A DNA stretch of 64,000 nt, taken from contig CAJNDS010002658.1 in assembly GCA_905221605.1 (NCBI GenBank), positions 124,001-188,000 on the forward strand. Reading direction: 5' to 3'. This document shows, one piece after another, positions 22,027 through 33,959 of this stretch. The translations under genes and the position numbers were made by a program. The DNA comes from Symbiodinium natans (Eukaryota; Sar; Dinophyceae; Suessiales; Symbiodiniaceae). The notes beneath the pieces are model-generated. The model was not told the DNA's origin and searched no databases. It was given only the letters and a program-made list of their open reading frames with translations. Each line of letters opens with the position of its first letter. Within the stretch, counting starts at the first letter, position 1.

Positions 22027-24539
22027 TCAGCTCCTATGCGCAGCAATGCATTGGCTGCAATTTGCACCACCTGGAGGAATGCCATGCTCAGATCTGGGAT
22101 GGCAAGCCAAGATGCGACGTATCTCGGGCATAGCCAGCGGAAAGCGACCAGATGGATCTGCTGCCATGGCCCAGTTCAGTGTGGCACAATTCCGCGCGTC
22201 GCACTCGATGGAGCAAAGGGAAGCCCCGCATTCACACACTTCACATGTCCACACCTCAGTTGAGGTGAGCCTGCTCTTCTCCTGCTCCTGCTGTTGCCCG
22301 CCGACCCTCTTCCCCGCAGGGGTCATGTTTTACGGGCCTTGGGAGAAAGACCTGGAAAGGATGGAAGAAACCCTCCGACCCGCCTGTGAGCCTACTGCCT
22401 AGTCGAAGCCTCATGATGTCCCCCCCAAGATCCCCAAGTTGGGGGGCAAAAGCCGCCACCCACATAGCGCTCTCGCCCCCTGGCACCATGACCAGTTCCC
22501 GCAAGGACGCAATTGAAAGCATAGACAATCGAATATGGATTGAGGGAGTCAAGCTCTAGTGTGCATCCGCCTGCACGGTATACACTTTAGGGCAGTGATT
22601 CGACCGTTTCTTAGCGCTGGCGTCACCGTCTGTTACACTCTTGCCCTTCCTCCTCTTAAGCCTTACGGCCTAGTTTTGGGGTTGTATTTGCCCAGTCGCA
22701 GCTGGTTCTGCACCTGGCCACCACGACACCAGGAAATCCAACCTTGTAACGGCCGGAGGCTCCGTGGTTTCACTCCGGAACCAGGCCAGCCATCTGTCCA
22801 CCAAGGCGTCCTGGACGGGCTCCGGGCTGCAGCGCTTAGAGAGCTATGTCGATTTTTTACACATCTACACACTTTCCAAAATGGCCCGCAGGCCGTTTCG
22901 CGTTCGACCGACTTCACCATCTCCAGGTTGCCTTGAAAGAGCTGGGCAGCAGCCTCAGGGAAAGAGGAATGCACGCGGCTGAAAGAAGAAGACATGCCCT
23001 GCAAGCCTCGTCTTGAGATAAGACTGTCGCCGACGTCAGGCGAAAGTCCTTCACCTCGAGGACGTCCTGTCAGATCCATCGGAGCATTTCGCAGCCCTTG
23101 CACTGGCACAAGGCCTGGTGGTTGTGATGAGCACCCGGTGGCTTCATCGTCATCCATAGGCGCTCACGACAGAAAACCCACTTTCCAGCGGCGGCGTTGT
23201 GGAAACACAAGACTCTGTGTTCACATACCACGTCAGGAACAAGCGCCTGCACCTGGGCTCTGGCGGTGCACGAAGGGGATGAGGAAAAGCGACGCAGCAG
23301 CAGTCACGGTGCATGCGCAGCGCATGCCAGGAAACTCAGGAATGCATGAGAACTTTGGTCAGAAACACGCCACCCCTGAATCTTGTATGTACGATGCAAA
23401 TTGTCCTCGTAGTACTTGTACATAATGCACAGACAAGCTGCGACACAGGTTAACTGCTCGTTGTTTTGGCCTGCCAGTCTGCACAGCACGCGACCCAGGT
23501 TCTCCACGCCTGCAAAGGGGATCACATCATCGCCCTGCCAGCTGAAGCCCAACTTGGCAACACCACGCACAGTGGATGTATTGAACGCATTCTCTGCCGG
23601 GGTATCGCCCCAGACCTCTCTTCTAAGCCAGAGCAAGTCATCAATCGCGTGCTGCGCAGCAGCAAGTGGATCCCGCCGAACATCAGCATGGTGAACTCGG
23701 ACCGTGGGTGGGACCCTGTAGTCCCTGTTCAAGCTCATCTGTGGAATCCATAGCTTCCCGGCAAGCTGACAGTACAACATGGATGGATGTGGCCAGCCAC
23801 TGCGCAAGCCAACCCTCTCCATGCGCTGCTGCAGTTGAAAAAAGCTATGCTCCCTCACACACCCTGCAACTTGGTCTGCGTCTGAGCGCGGGCAGGGCCA
23901 CAAGAAATACCACACGACTTGGTTGATCCCTGCCAGAACTGCTTGGGCCCAGTTCTCTGACAAGGTCTCTAAGTCGGCCGACCGTTGCACGAAGACGGTG
24001 TAGAGCTCAAACTCTCCAGCAAGCGATGGGAAAACCCCACATTCGCCATCCATGAGATCCCGAAGCATACCGTCATTTGTGACTGCGAAGTCCGACCACG
24101 TGGAATTGGCTCGATAGTCCCACCAACGCAGCAGCAGTACGGACAGCAGCGGTTGCTGACACGGTCGCGAATTCCTTGTCCACACTTTGGGACATCGATC
24201 ATGTACAGCACGGTCTTCGTCTGCACCGAGCACGGAATCAGCTCTCCTCACCAGAGCGTGCGGGACCGGAATGTCCAGCGTCTCGGCAAAGCCGGCGAGC
24301 GGATCTTGGAATGGGCCTGCAAACCGAACCAGAACGTGGTCAGAGCGATCCGCTTTCTGCAATATCTCCCCTCGCAGCCAACCTGAGGAAAGGCCCGCAA
24401 TTGGCGACCTGCCACTGCGTGTGCAAACATGAACAAACCGACTCCCTCTCGGATGCAGGTTGGCATGGTAGAACGCAATGACCGGGAGTCCAGCATCCAG
24501 CTCCTGTGCTCCAGTTCTACATCCAGGTTCTGGAAGCAT
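22027..24539 (-). CDS. Conserved multi-exon protein of unknown function (ATP-grasp-like?)
   Basis: The main exon (about 23470-24539) encodes roughly 350 residues, including LLAGINQ-type and WYFLWPCP segments, LAGKLWIPQMSLNRDYRVPP and KLGFSWQGDDVIPFAGVENL. Downstream exons on the same strand continue it: VVCEHRVLCFHNAAAGKWVF with RLWMTMKPPGAHHNH (about 23100-23250), SSFPEAAAQLFQGNLEMVK after acceptor TTCTTTCAG (about 22880-22970), VDRWLAWFRSETTEPPAVTR with LDFLVS (about 22700-22835), and EVWTCEVCECGASLCSIECD (about 22130-22270). The series of a conserved lysine strand, an RxDF strand and a late acidic motif is reminiscent of ATP-grasp enzymes, but that is a guess. Exon borders are approximate. 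Confidence 0.55.
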
Positions 24540-25274
24540 ATCCGCCGGTCAAGGCAGCCATCGCAGCGAGCAGAACTGCAAGCAGCGAAAAGCTAGCAAC
24601 AAAGCATCCTCTACGACTAATCGTGCGACTGGTCTGCAACTAAACTGAGAAAATCATGTCTGCTCGCTTGCTGAGCCGTGCAAGGGCCCACCTGCGCATG
24701 TTCAAGTGCCGAAACCGGAGTGCCAGAGATGTCCCCACCCAGGGCCTGAGGAAGCCAGACCATGCCGCACATTGCAGCCTCCATGACCTCACTCTGCAAC
24801 AGCACCACAAGCCAAACAAAAAACCAACAAAGCTCTGAGTACGGTCAACCGCGGGCTGAGACAGCAACTCTCAAGCGGACGACCTCGAGGATGACATCGC
24901 TGACAACCTCAGACCTATGAATACTATTGAAGTACTGCTGTGCTGGCCAAACATGTTCCTATGTGCTGTCACGGAGATGAGCGTGTCCGTGCTCACATGC
25001 CTGTAGGCCTTGGTCCTAGGTCTTGTCAGCTAGAGGCCAACTTTGATGAAACATTGGAATGAACTCAATCTCAAGTATTTTGCCTGGACTGTTATGTCTG
25101 TACCGCACTCTTGGTCTTGGTTCAACCTCAAAACTCATGACTCGAGCAAGACGCTAGTTACTTTGAGCGTGCATGAATGGCAAGCCTTAGCCATCAACAG
25201 CAGAGGCGACTCTGTCTTTTTCATTGCACACACCTCTCAGAACTTGTGAACCTGGCAAGCGGCGTATCCCAACC

Positions 25275-26261
25275 TCACATTTTGCAAAACAGGCATGAAA
25301 GTGACACATCCATTGACGAGAGCTGGCGTGAGGCGGGGGCTCGGCGAGCAAACCACCGAGCTTGCCCTGCATCTTCCTGACTGGATTTGTGATTTCTGCG
25401 TGTGCCCAAGGCCCACGGTGCAGAGACGAAATCGCGCCTCTTCCCGCCCTCAGGCAGCTTGATGCGTTCGATGGGCCCGGCCATGCTCTCCACAAAGCCG
25501 TCCGTGCCGCATACCAGAATCATGCAGCCTTGGCCACAAAAGCAAGAAAAGCAAAGACCTGTCCTCGCATTCCCCGCGCTACCATCCGAAGGCATGCAGA
25601 GACCCTTTTTCAAGCCTGCAATGCTTTGCCTACAGAGGAACCTCGCATGGTCTGTATACATTGTATCCAACATCTTCTGCAAGTTGAACTCCTGCATTGA
25701 ACAAACCAAGCCGGCAACCAGCTGCCACCTCCTGGCCCTCTCACAACAATCAATTGCTCTGCTGCATGTAGTAACATCCGGAGAGATGACCTTCACCTTC
25801 ATGAAGCTCAAGAGGCCACAAGCTCTCTGCCATTGGCCATCTGCTTGCAACGTGTTCATCACACTGTTGCAGCTGCGTATGTTTGGAGCCAGGTGAAGCA
25901 GCCGCATTTCAAGCAACATGCTCAAAGCTAATTGCCAGAATCCCGTGCCCTCGCAAGATGTTAGGGCGCTATTGAAGCTAATCACGTCTGGCGAAACCTG
26001 AAGCGCAGGCATCAACCGCAGTAGGTCGACGGCAACCAACCATTGCCCGTACAGTTCGCACGAACTGATTGCACTGTTGAAGGTGATGTCGTTGGGCGAA
26101 ACTCTGTGCTCGTGCATGGCCTCTAGAAGTTGCAGAGCTTGCTGCCACTCACCTTTCTTCTCGCACGCAGAAATCGCTGCACTGTAGCTGACGACATTCG
26201 GCCAAATATGTTGCGCCCTCATGCTCTCGAGAAGGACAAGAGCACGCTCCCAGCGCCCAAC
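25275..26261 (-). CDS. PPR protein, second exon
   Basis: Residues at the start carry five or more pentatricopeptide units: WERALVLLESMRAQHIWPNV, WQQALQLLEAMHEHRVSPND, WLVAVDLLRLMPALQVSPDV, WQLALSMLLEMRLLHLAPNI and WQRACGLLSFMKVKVISPDV, each with the usual YSAAISACEK-type second helix. The exon begins at 26261 after an AG acceptor. PPR proteins bind RNA, usually in plastids or mitochondria, and are greatly expanded in dinoflagellates. The 3' part of the open frame (about 25275-25640) loses PPR character and may be intron or a different tail. Confidence 0.85.
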   Translation of the reverse strand, partial: VGRWERALVLLESMRAQHIWPNVVSYSAAISACEKKGEWQQALQLLEAMHEHRVSPNDITFNSAISSCELYGQWLVAVDLLRLMPALQVSPDVISFNSALTSCEGTGFWQLALSMLLEMRLLHLAPNIRSCNSVMNTLQADGQWQRACGLLSFMKVKVISPDVTTCSRAIDCCERARRWQLVAGLVCSMQEFNLQKMLDTMYTDHARFLCRQSIAGLKKGLCMPSDGSAGNARTGLCFSCFCGQGCMILVCGTDGFVESMAGPIERIKLPEGGKRRDFVSAPWALGTRRNHKSSQEDAGQARWFARRAPASRQLSSMDVSLSCLFCKM

Positions 26262-26538
26262 CTTCGTTTTTTGGGAGCTGGGGAGAGAGTTCCGAGTGTT
26301 TTTCTGTGTCTGGCTCTCGAATGCATTCAGGGCCGGGGAAGAGGGGTGAACAAGCACAAAACGATTCCGTGAACAAACACTGACACGACATGCAAAATAT
26401 GTAAAAATGAAGAACTGTTACACATCAACGCAATTCCACAAGTTCAAGCAAAAGGCCAAAACGCCAAAAGGAGCTGCGTCAGACAACACGAACACTTGGA
26501 CAACCGTATTATTCAACCTGAAGTTCTGGTCGAGGTGC
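26262..26538 (-). other. GC-AG intron of the PPR gene (277 bp)
   Basis: The exon before it ends TGTGAAAAA and the intron starts GCACCTCG; it ends ACGAAG, and the next exon starts GTTGGGCGC. Joining gives ISACEK-VGRWERAL, exactly the expected PPR helix junction, so the border is well determined. GC donors are characteristic of dinoflagellate introns. Confidence 0.85.
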
Positions 26539-26994
26539 TTTTTCACAGGCACTGATTGCGGAACTCATGCTAATAACATCGTGCTCAATTCTAGACAAGC
26601 TCATGGAGCTCACCAAATCCAACGCGAGCTGCCAGGCACCCTGGTTTTCGCAGGCGATGATGACACTGCTATAGTGAATCACATTGGTCTCTATACCGCT
26701 GCTCCGCATCACCTGAAGCACTTGCCAGGCTGTGAGGGCTCGTCCTGCTTGTCGTAGCCGCGTGAGCACATGCGTCGCCATCGCCGGTTGAGCGTGCCAC
26801 TTCTTCAAGAGCGGTGAAATGGTCTCTTCCACCTTGCTGAGAGTCACATATCTTCTCAGCTTCAGCAGCAATGCGGTCTGCGTCCTTGCTCCTGAGAACG
26901 CCTTCGTGGATGCAGCTGGACCACTCAAATGATTTTGTGGACTTACGGCACCCAGTACCGCGGGCATGTCTTGTCTGCTTCCGCCGCCTCCCAC
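26539..26994 (-). CDS. PPR protein, first coding exon
   Basis: After a low-complexity N-terminus (Gly/Ser/Ala-rich, possibly a targeting sequence) it reads ETISPLLKKWHAQPAMATHV, LTAWQVLQVMRSSGIETNVI and WQLALDLVSSMSLSRIEHDV: one degenerate and two clear PPR units that lead into the next exon. The true start is uncertain; the frame opens at 26994. Confidence 0.8.
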
Positions 26995-27285
26995 CGAAGG
27001 ATGCCAACATGGCGTAGCTTGGCAAAAGAACCTGAGCTCACCTCCGTCTGCTGAGAAGTGAAATCTCAGGCGGATAGGGGCGAGCCATGGAACATCGGGA
27101 GCAATGCTGCTTGAGCCACTCAGCGGCTACACTCTACAGGAATCGAAGGAGTTAGTCTGCTTCCATCAGACCTGAGGTCGCCGCGCGAGTCTGGTGAAGG
27201 CAGACATTGCTCCAACACAGCTTTGGACAGGCGGCCACTTCTCTCAGCTGGCCTGATAAAGCTCGCCACACTCTTGTCGAATTAG

Positions 27286-28461
27286 TCAAACTGGCGCAGC
27301 TGTCTCTTGGTGCATCTGCGAGCCGGGCCAATCAGGTCCTGGTCGGCTCAACTGGAACCAAACGTTGACGGCTGGACTTGCAGCCAACTTCTCCAATTCC
27401 TGGCTGAGCCAGCTACAACACTGCTGCCACGACCAAGCTTGCGCCTCGCGCATGAGAATCTCGGCTTGGGTGCGGCAGGCAAGAATCAGCGAGACCCCTT
27501 GGCTACCAAATCTCAAGCTACACCGGCGGAAGAAATGTGGCCGCGGAGCCGACGCTGCAGCCAAGTGTCGGGTGCCATCTCTCCATGAGAGAGCTTCAAC
27601 AGCCTCAAGGCAACTTGTTGAGCTCAAGGAAGCCAAACCGGGGCACGGGATGGCATGTGCAGCATGGGGCACCAGCCCATCCTGAGGCAGGCACGACCTG
27701 CAGCAGCGGTGCCAGACCAGTGCCAGCCGCCACAAGACCCAGGTGATCAAAGCGGCCTGGCCGAAGCGGTGCACCGGCCATGATGCTGAAGCTTTCCTCG
27801 GCTTGGAAAATCACCAAGACTCTTGGGCAGATGCAACATGAAGAGCCCCCAGAACCGCCCGCTCCCGCTAAAATGCCAAGCCTCCGGTTTGACTTTCCTA
27901 GGACTCATGTCGGGTACACTCTGGGCGAAAAAGCACGATCACCAGCTCTTGCGCAAGCCGAGCTTCATCAGGGCACTTTGCCCTGGTTTGAGTCCACATA
28001 GATATGCTCCCAGACCTCCCCCAGGTCTTGGAGGATATGAGCGGACGAGCAAGTCAAAGAACCCAACCTGCACATGTGAGGGACATGCTTCTCTGAAGTC
28101 ATACAATGTCATGCTTGCTTCTCGAGGCCTGTGCAGGATGCGAGATCGGCGAGTAGGACTTCTCTAAGATCGAGCCCTCGCCGTCTGCCATCTGCACTTT
28201 GACACCTGCACAGCCGCACTCAGACGGGGTGACGAGCAGATCCAAAAGAGCTGGGCCGCCTGTGGGAGCACTGCGGTCGTATCCACCCAGGGGTTTGCCA
28301 CCCGGAACGGCAAAGCGTAGAAGGCATGCCTCAACAACACTCTGAATCGGCTTGCCGAACTGAGCAGCCCAAAACAAGAAGTGCCAGCATTGAAAAAAAG
28401 GCTCTGTCGGCGTCAGCTGCTTGCGCCACAATACTTCGAATCTCTGCAACGCACTGGCCAT
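27286..28461 (-). other. Candidate exons of an unidentified gene
   Basis: Minus-strand segments near 27330-27480 (SWLSQELEKLAASPAVNVWF) and 28180-28440 (CLLRFAVPGGKPLGGYDRSA, DLLVTPSECGCAGVKVQMAD) look like protein but match nothing I can name. They lie 3' of the SGNH hydrolase exons on the same strand and may be its continuation. Confidence 0.3.
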
Positions 28462-28879
28462 GCGAGCATGGGTTCATTCAGACCATTACGAGGATTGAAA
28501 ATGCTGTGCCTTGAGAGGAGAAGCTTGACAGCTGGTGTGCGGTACAGGCATGTACATGCTTGGTAGCGGAAGCGTGCGCTTTCAGCTGCTGCTGGCAGGC
28601 TACTTCCCGCCACAACTACTTGTCTGCCCCTTGAGCTTCAGCAGCATGCAACACATATGCAACACAACATATTTGCCTACTGCAGCCTTCCGCAACATTC
28701 CTACTTTTACGGAGATGCTGGGCACGCACGTCACGAACACCTGGAAAGCGACACTTTTCTGCCCCTCCGCTCTCAGCAAGAAGGGCTCGTTTGGCTCTCT
28801 CTGCGACTAAAGCTGCACCAGCCTGAGGTTTCCGGAGCAGTTGTATGCAGTTGTATGCAACTCCTGTGTTCTGTGCAAA

Positions 28880-30020
28880 GCCCGGCCTGCGAAAGATGTA
28901 CTCCATCCGAAACGAACAAATCTATTGGCTCCAGAACTTCCCGCAAGTTGATGAGGGGCCTTGAGGGACACAACTACGCAACTCAGCCAGGGAGGAGGGC
29001 TGCTGAAGAGTGACACAAGCTGCCACAACTCAGGCGCGGGGCATCCCCATCCTTTCTGACACCGCTTGCACAGCCTGGTGGCAGTTCTGGTTTTTCCCGA
29101 CATGTGTTCTCCAGGGTGACAATTCGCACTAAGGCCAGGGCAAGTGGGAGGTCGGTCTCGGCAATGCCCACATCAATGCCCCAGGCATTGGAAGTGACCC
29201 TGCCGGGCAGCTGCACTGGTTCCAGATAGGTACACCTACGGCCCCTTCGCCTGGATAACTGTGATGTTCGCAGCAACAATCATGCAACTCCAAACTGCCT
29301 ATGTATGATGTGACCATATGTGACCACAGCTTCCAAGCCTAGAGCATTCTCACGAGCCTCGGAGGCACAGCTATGAGCACCAACCGTCGGCTGCCACAGC
29401 CATCTTCGAGCTCCAATCCCCCAAGTCTGTGCAGAAGCGCCCGGTACTCCGTCTGAAACGCCTCCCAGAGCTACACCAGATCGTCATCAGCCGCAGAACA
29501 TGAAGAATATTGAGGAATGACCTGCCTACGGCCGGCCTCTGCATCCCAGTGGCCCGTCCGCGCGTCGTTCGTGCCAAGCATGATAACTACCGCCTGTCAT
29601 CTTGCACACCCCCCCTTATCATCAGCATCCTCGTGAAACCAAGCGGTAGAAATTGCAGAGGCAAGGTTGCAAACAAGTGACATCGGGGGGGTTCCGGTGC
29701 AATTCCGCATCCAGCCGAACTAAGCTGGAATATGCAACGCATGGCCCACCAGGCATGGGTAGTACCGACGCGCCACGGACACCGAAGTCAGTCCTTTCGA
29801 AGTTGCTGGCAACGCTCTGATAAACCGTTCGTGCTCCTGGTCTTAGGGTCTGGGGTCTAGGGCCGTTTAGGGCCGTTTAGGGCCGTTTAGGGTTTAGGGT
29901 CGTTATGAGGCCAGCCACACCACAGCCGGCACACCCGAATCCACAGTCAGCAAGTTCTGGAGCAGTGCAGGATATCCACCAGCAGTCAAGGAGTCCCCAA
30001 TGCAAAGGATCGATGCCGGA
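28880..30020 (-). CDS. SGNH/GDSL-type hydrolase, multi-exon
   Basis: Small minus-strand exons carry the family's blocks in the correct order. Block I, the nucleophile Ser, is CIGDSLTAGGYPALLQNLL (GDSL codons at 29987-29998). Block III is VVIMLGTNDARTGHWD (GTND at 29564-29575), starting after an acceptor ATGACAG. Next comes LWEAFQTEYRALLHRLGGLE with VLIAVPPRL (about 29355-29475, after acceptor GGTGTAG), then SNAWGIDVGIAETDLPLALA (about 29110-29240). Block V, with catalytic Asp and His, is DLFVSDGVHLSQAGL (DGVHL at 28893-28907). The family hydrolyses esters or acylated carbohydrates. Complete exon borders and the N-terminus are not determined. The Ser, Asp and His of the triad are visible, so it may be functional. 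Confidence 0.7.
29842..29900 (+). repeat. Telomere-type tract with GGGCCGTTTA variant units
   Basis: TTAGGGTCTGGGGTCTAGGG followed by three units of GGCCGTTTAG and two TTTAGGG. It sits between SGNH exons block I and block III, in an intron. Confidence 0.7.
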
Positions 30021-30099
30021 TTGCCTCCGTAGTGGGGTCACAGAGGCTGAGGCTGTCCGGCAGCCACTTGAGAGGGGGCCCATCTTCAATCATGGAGAG

Positions 30100-33000
30100 G
30101 TTGAGAAACAATCGTGCCTGAAATCTCGGTGTCCGATTGCAGTGCTACAGCTGTAGCGTGAATCGCTGATGGGACGCTAGTTTCGCGTGATGCTGCTCCT
30201 TGCCCCTTTGCCAATTTTCTTGGGACGCTGTACGCACAGCAACCAGCAACTATAGGTTTGTCCATGGCTTGCTGTGCTATACTGTGCTGATTCCAACCCT
30301 GCAGCCCTTTCTTGGTTCTTTTGCTTTGTAACCTGGAAGCTGTCATGGCTGTACTTTCGGTCCTGTTTGTGCCTGACTGCATCCGAATGCGCCTAAGACC
30401 TTCTGCTGGGCTCGTGTTCTCCTTAGCTTCCTTGCTGCTTTGTTTGGCGGAACAATCAACTGTCTGAACATAGCTCGGAGGAAGAGCCGATGAGAACATG
30501 CGCGAATCAGCTTTTCGTCTCGAAACATTTTCAAAAGAAGGTCCCTTCACACATTGCGGCACCAAGCTGCGCAACGACCGGACGCACAGCATTGCCGTCA
30601 CAATTGCCTAAGCTGTTGCCAATGCACGTAGCATGCGCTGTCATGTGCTGTCCTACAACCAACCCAGAAATTAAAAACACGTTCTACCAAATCATACAGG
30701 CATCGTCGACTTTTTTCAGAAGTTGCTTGCCAGAAGCTTGGAGGCTTACCCAGCCATGCTCAGGACCCTCACCAGAAATCTTAACGTAGCGCCTGCCAGG
30801 GTCTGCAATACAAAATTTTATGGTTCTTGGTTATCTACACTCAACCACAAGCCAGGAATGCAGAGACCTGCAACATAAGTCATTTGATAAAGCTGTTTCT
30901 CTTATTCCAGCTTCACTGCGTTAGCGCAAGCATAAGCAATGAGTGAAAGCAGGTGCCTCTTTCCTCTAGTTACGAGTTCCTCTGTGCTGGTTTGTTTCCG
31001 CACGACCGCGCGCCACCGATGCAATCTAGTTCCTCTAGTTCAAGGAAGTGTTGATGCACGACAACGATCAAGCAGTCACTTTCCAAGCTGCAAATAAAGG
31101 GAAGAAGCATGTTCAAGTAAGGTTTGGCATGCAGCGGAAAAAAGGAAACATGGGCCCTGGGCAGCATGGCACTTGCAAGCATGACGATGTATGACGATGT
31201 ATGAGCAACTTGGTTTGACGTGCGGCCACATTTATTCACTGTATTTCGCTGCGAGCAAAAGTTCGATGCTTTAATTTTAAAATGCCCATGGAATATCGGG
31301 AAGTGGAAGTCGTACCATGCCATACCCCAGACTTTTGTTTCCAACTGGTTTGCACAGAACCGCACAGAAACACATTCTAAGCTCAGTCGAAGAGCAAGCG
31401 CTGGTCGCTTGCGACTCCGAGCTGTTGCACGAGTGCGCCACGCATCAATCTGGAATTGAGCTTTGTGCTTGCAACGTCGCAGCCCCGTCTGACAATGATG
31501 CCTCCTTGGGCAACACCGCCAATCTCAGTCGTGCATTCTTACATCAAGAAATCTTTGCCACATCCAACGCCTTAAAAAGCGTTCTGGAATTGTAGGCCGA
31601 ATGACAACTTCCCAGACATAGGTTGCCTCTGCCGATTCAATGTGTCCAACGCGCGAGATGCATGCAGTGTCGTCAGATGCCGACATGGCCAAGGCTGCTA
31701 TTTGTCGGAATCTGGCGGCAACAGTATTTCGACGTTGAGCAATTAGTTTCGAGCCAGCATGCCTGCGTTTGCACACCACCAGCAATCTGCACTTTGGGTT
31801 CGTTCTCAAATCAGCTTGCCTAATTTGCACCCTCTCCACTCCTACGTATCACTCACAAGGTAACGACTGCAACATACTGCACCGCTTCATGCCAGGTGAG
31901 CCTGCATTTCTTTGCTCACTCCCCCGCAAGAATCAGAAAGCATGTTTGATGGTCCACTCATGTGCTCTTCGATTGTATTCCTGCGGGTCACACACGTACC
32001 TGCGCGGTTTGGGCACTGCCCCTGCAAAGTTTGGCAGCTGCTTGCTTGCTTAAAGCACGTGCAAACATGAGCTCCGCACAGCTTGCATGCATCTGCAACC
32101 AGCCCATCCTCGGGCACAGGTGCCGCGAGCCTTTGCTTCAAGGCAGGCGTGGCCATGTGCCGAAAAAATCCCATGCTTGCAACGCAGCTAAGCCTCTGGC
32201 AAGGATAAAAGCGCCTCGGCTTGCGTAGTTGCAATAAGCAACAGCGACGAACACTGCCGCGCCTTTCTGCGCGCCTGCACCAAACAGAAGGCCGAGATTC
32301 GTGTTGAACCAAGTTCCTGCGTCGTGGACGCTGTATCAACCATACTACGCCACACTCCGCCGAGATTCTAAATTTCGGAACAACACGAAATGCCACCACA
32401 AACCTGCCTCTGTTTCGCGTGGCTTCAAGCGCAAAAGCGACGCATCTAGATCCAAACCTTCGGAAGACAAGTCCAAGCACGACAAAACGCAAAACCAGCC
32501 CACGGGAATGTCTGTGTCTGTGACAGACTGTGCCGTTCGCATCAATGTTGCAGTGATACCTGCATCTACAGCAGTCAACTGATGAAAGCTTTATGTTTAC
32601 AAGCACCAGGCGCACACTGGAGTCAAACATTTCAGACGTGGAGGCTTGGCTGGGTATTCTGTCGGGAACCTTGGAGACTTCAACAAACGCAGCGGCAGAA
32701 TGTTTCGGCCTTCGTTCCATTTTCGTTCCCGAAAAACTGCAATCGAGCCAGCGCGGCCACAGCTGAAATCTGAAGATGCCGCCTTTGTACCTGGAACATG
32801 TTTGATCATGTTTGGCACTTGCTTTCCTTACAGCGTAGCACCATCCAACGATGTGGCAGGCAAGCTGCGGGCTGCCAATGGGTCCAGCCAAGGCGACCTG
32901 CAGCTTACACGTGCGAGACCACCACGATTCAAGTTTGCAGGTGGCCTCCCACTGGTACAAATCAGAATCCACCAGGTCAATCTCGCAACTGCCCTACGGG

Positions 33001-33330
33001 CACATCTTGGTCACATGTGCACGTCAGCAACAGGCCGTTCTCAACACGGATGCCTTGGGCAACTCGGCCTCAATCAACTTCAGGTCGGCCTAGTTGTCAC
33101 TACCGCTGCATGCACTGTTCGAAATGTGCCATCGCGTTGGCCTTCAACTCTTCCATGCGCAAAGCCAACGGTGTGCCGAGAGGCCACGTTTGCCCATGGT
33201 TAAGATTTCTGTAAAAACTACAAGCACACTACAGGCTGCACGTGGGAACTTTTTCAATCATGGCCCTATGTTCCATTTGGTCATGCTGTGCTGTGATGAC
33301 CCGATTCAGCATGGACAACTGGGCTGCGGC
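30100..33330. other. No gene recognised
   Basis: A 171-residue minus-strand frame at 30086-30601 is Ser/Lys/Arg-rich and might be an exon, but has no domain. The 361-residue minus frame at 31887-32972 is Arg/Cys-rich and looks like a compositional artefact. TGTATGACGA repeats twice near 31187-31202. Confidence 0.35.
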
Positions 33331-33338
33331 AAGGAAAC

Positions 33339-33356
33339 TAGGCCTTTTGGCTCAAG
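33339..33356 (+). other. Probable spliced-leader relic at the 5' end of the LINE
   Basis: TAGGCCTTTTGGCTCAAG differs from the leader's TAGCCATTTTGGCTCAAG at two positions and keeps the last 12 bases intact. It ends 70 bases upstream of the first LINE reading frame, in the same orientation. The match is weaker than the other relics, but the location is informative. Confidence 0.5.
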
Positions 33357-33426
33357 GTGCAGCTACAAGCTGATATCAAACGAAATTCTTGGACGGTTTT
33401 TTCGCTGAACCGCGCACCCTCATGCC

Positions 33427-33957
33427 ATGTCGGCAGCTGTGATCGGGCAACTCTTGGCAGCATGTGCCGGAGCTTACTCGGCCGCCTCCTCGGCTGTGTG
33501 GTGGGCCGCTTCCTTGCCACCGACGTGCCGGGAAAGCTTGGCTCATGCAGCCCTCACGTGCAGCGGCGCCACCCCTCGGTACTTCACCCCGGGCTTCGGG
33601 CCACTTGCGCTTGCTTGGGGCTGGTTGCTTTTGGGCGTCCTCCTTGGTTTGCTCTTTCGCCGCGCAGTGGCCACGATGGCTGCTTTGGCGGGTGGACACA
33701 CGGCGGAGAGTGCCCCGTGCAGCTGGGAGGCCCTTCTGCGCGAGCTTTCGGCCCGCACACAGGACCCACACCGGCACGAGGTGCTGCATTACTTGCTGCA
33801 AGGAGGCGAAGCAGCCGCGCGCGAGTTGTCGCAAGCATCACACTGCACACCCGCAGCGCTGCTGGCTCGTCTTCTCGTCGACAGCAAACCCGTCGCCGAT
33901 GCTGCAGCCCCGCGCCCCACCAATGTGCCCGCTCGCCGACGCGGCGGGGGGCAGTAG
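33427..33957 (+). CDS. LINE N-terminal reading frame
   Basis: A 176-residue frame from ATG to TAG, Ala/Leu-rich, with a hydrophobic stretch LALAWGWLLLGVLLGLLF that could span a membrane. It precedes the Pro-rich segment of the LINE by only a few bases in a different frame. It may be a separate ORF1 or the N-terminus of the polyprotein, cut by a frameshift. No RNA-binding motif is seen. Confidence 0.5.
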   Translation: MSAAVIGQLLAACAGAYSAASSAVWWAASLPPTCRESLAHAALTCSGATPRYFTPGFGPLALAWGWLLLGVLLGLLFRRAVATMAALAGGHTAESAPCSWEALLRELSARTQDPHRHEVLHYLLQGGEAAARELSQASHCTPAALLARLLVDSKPVADAAAPRPTNVPARRRGGGQ

Positions 33958-33959
33958 CA

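Noticed and set aside
31887-32972. 361-residue minus-strand frame
   Set aside because: Arg/Cys-rich, no domain, no helix or strand pattern, and equally open frames on the other strand; probably compositional.
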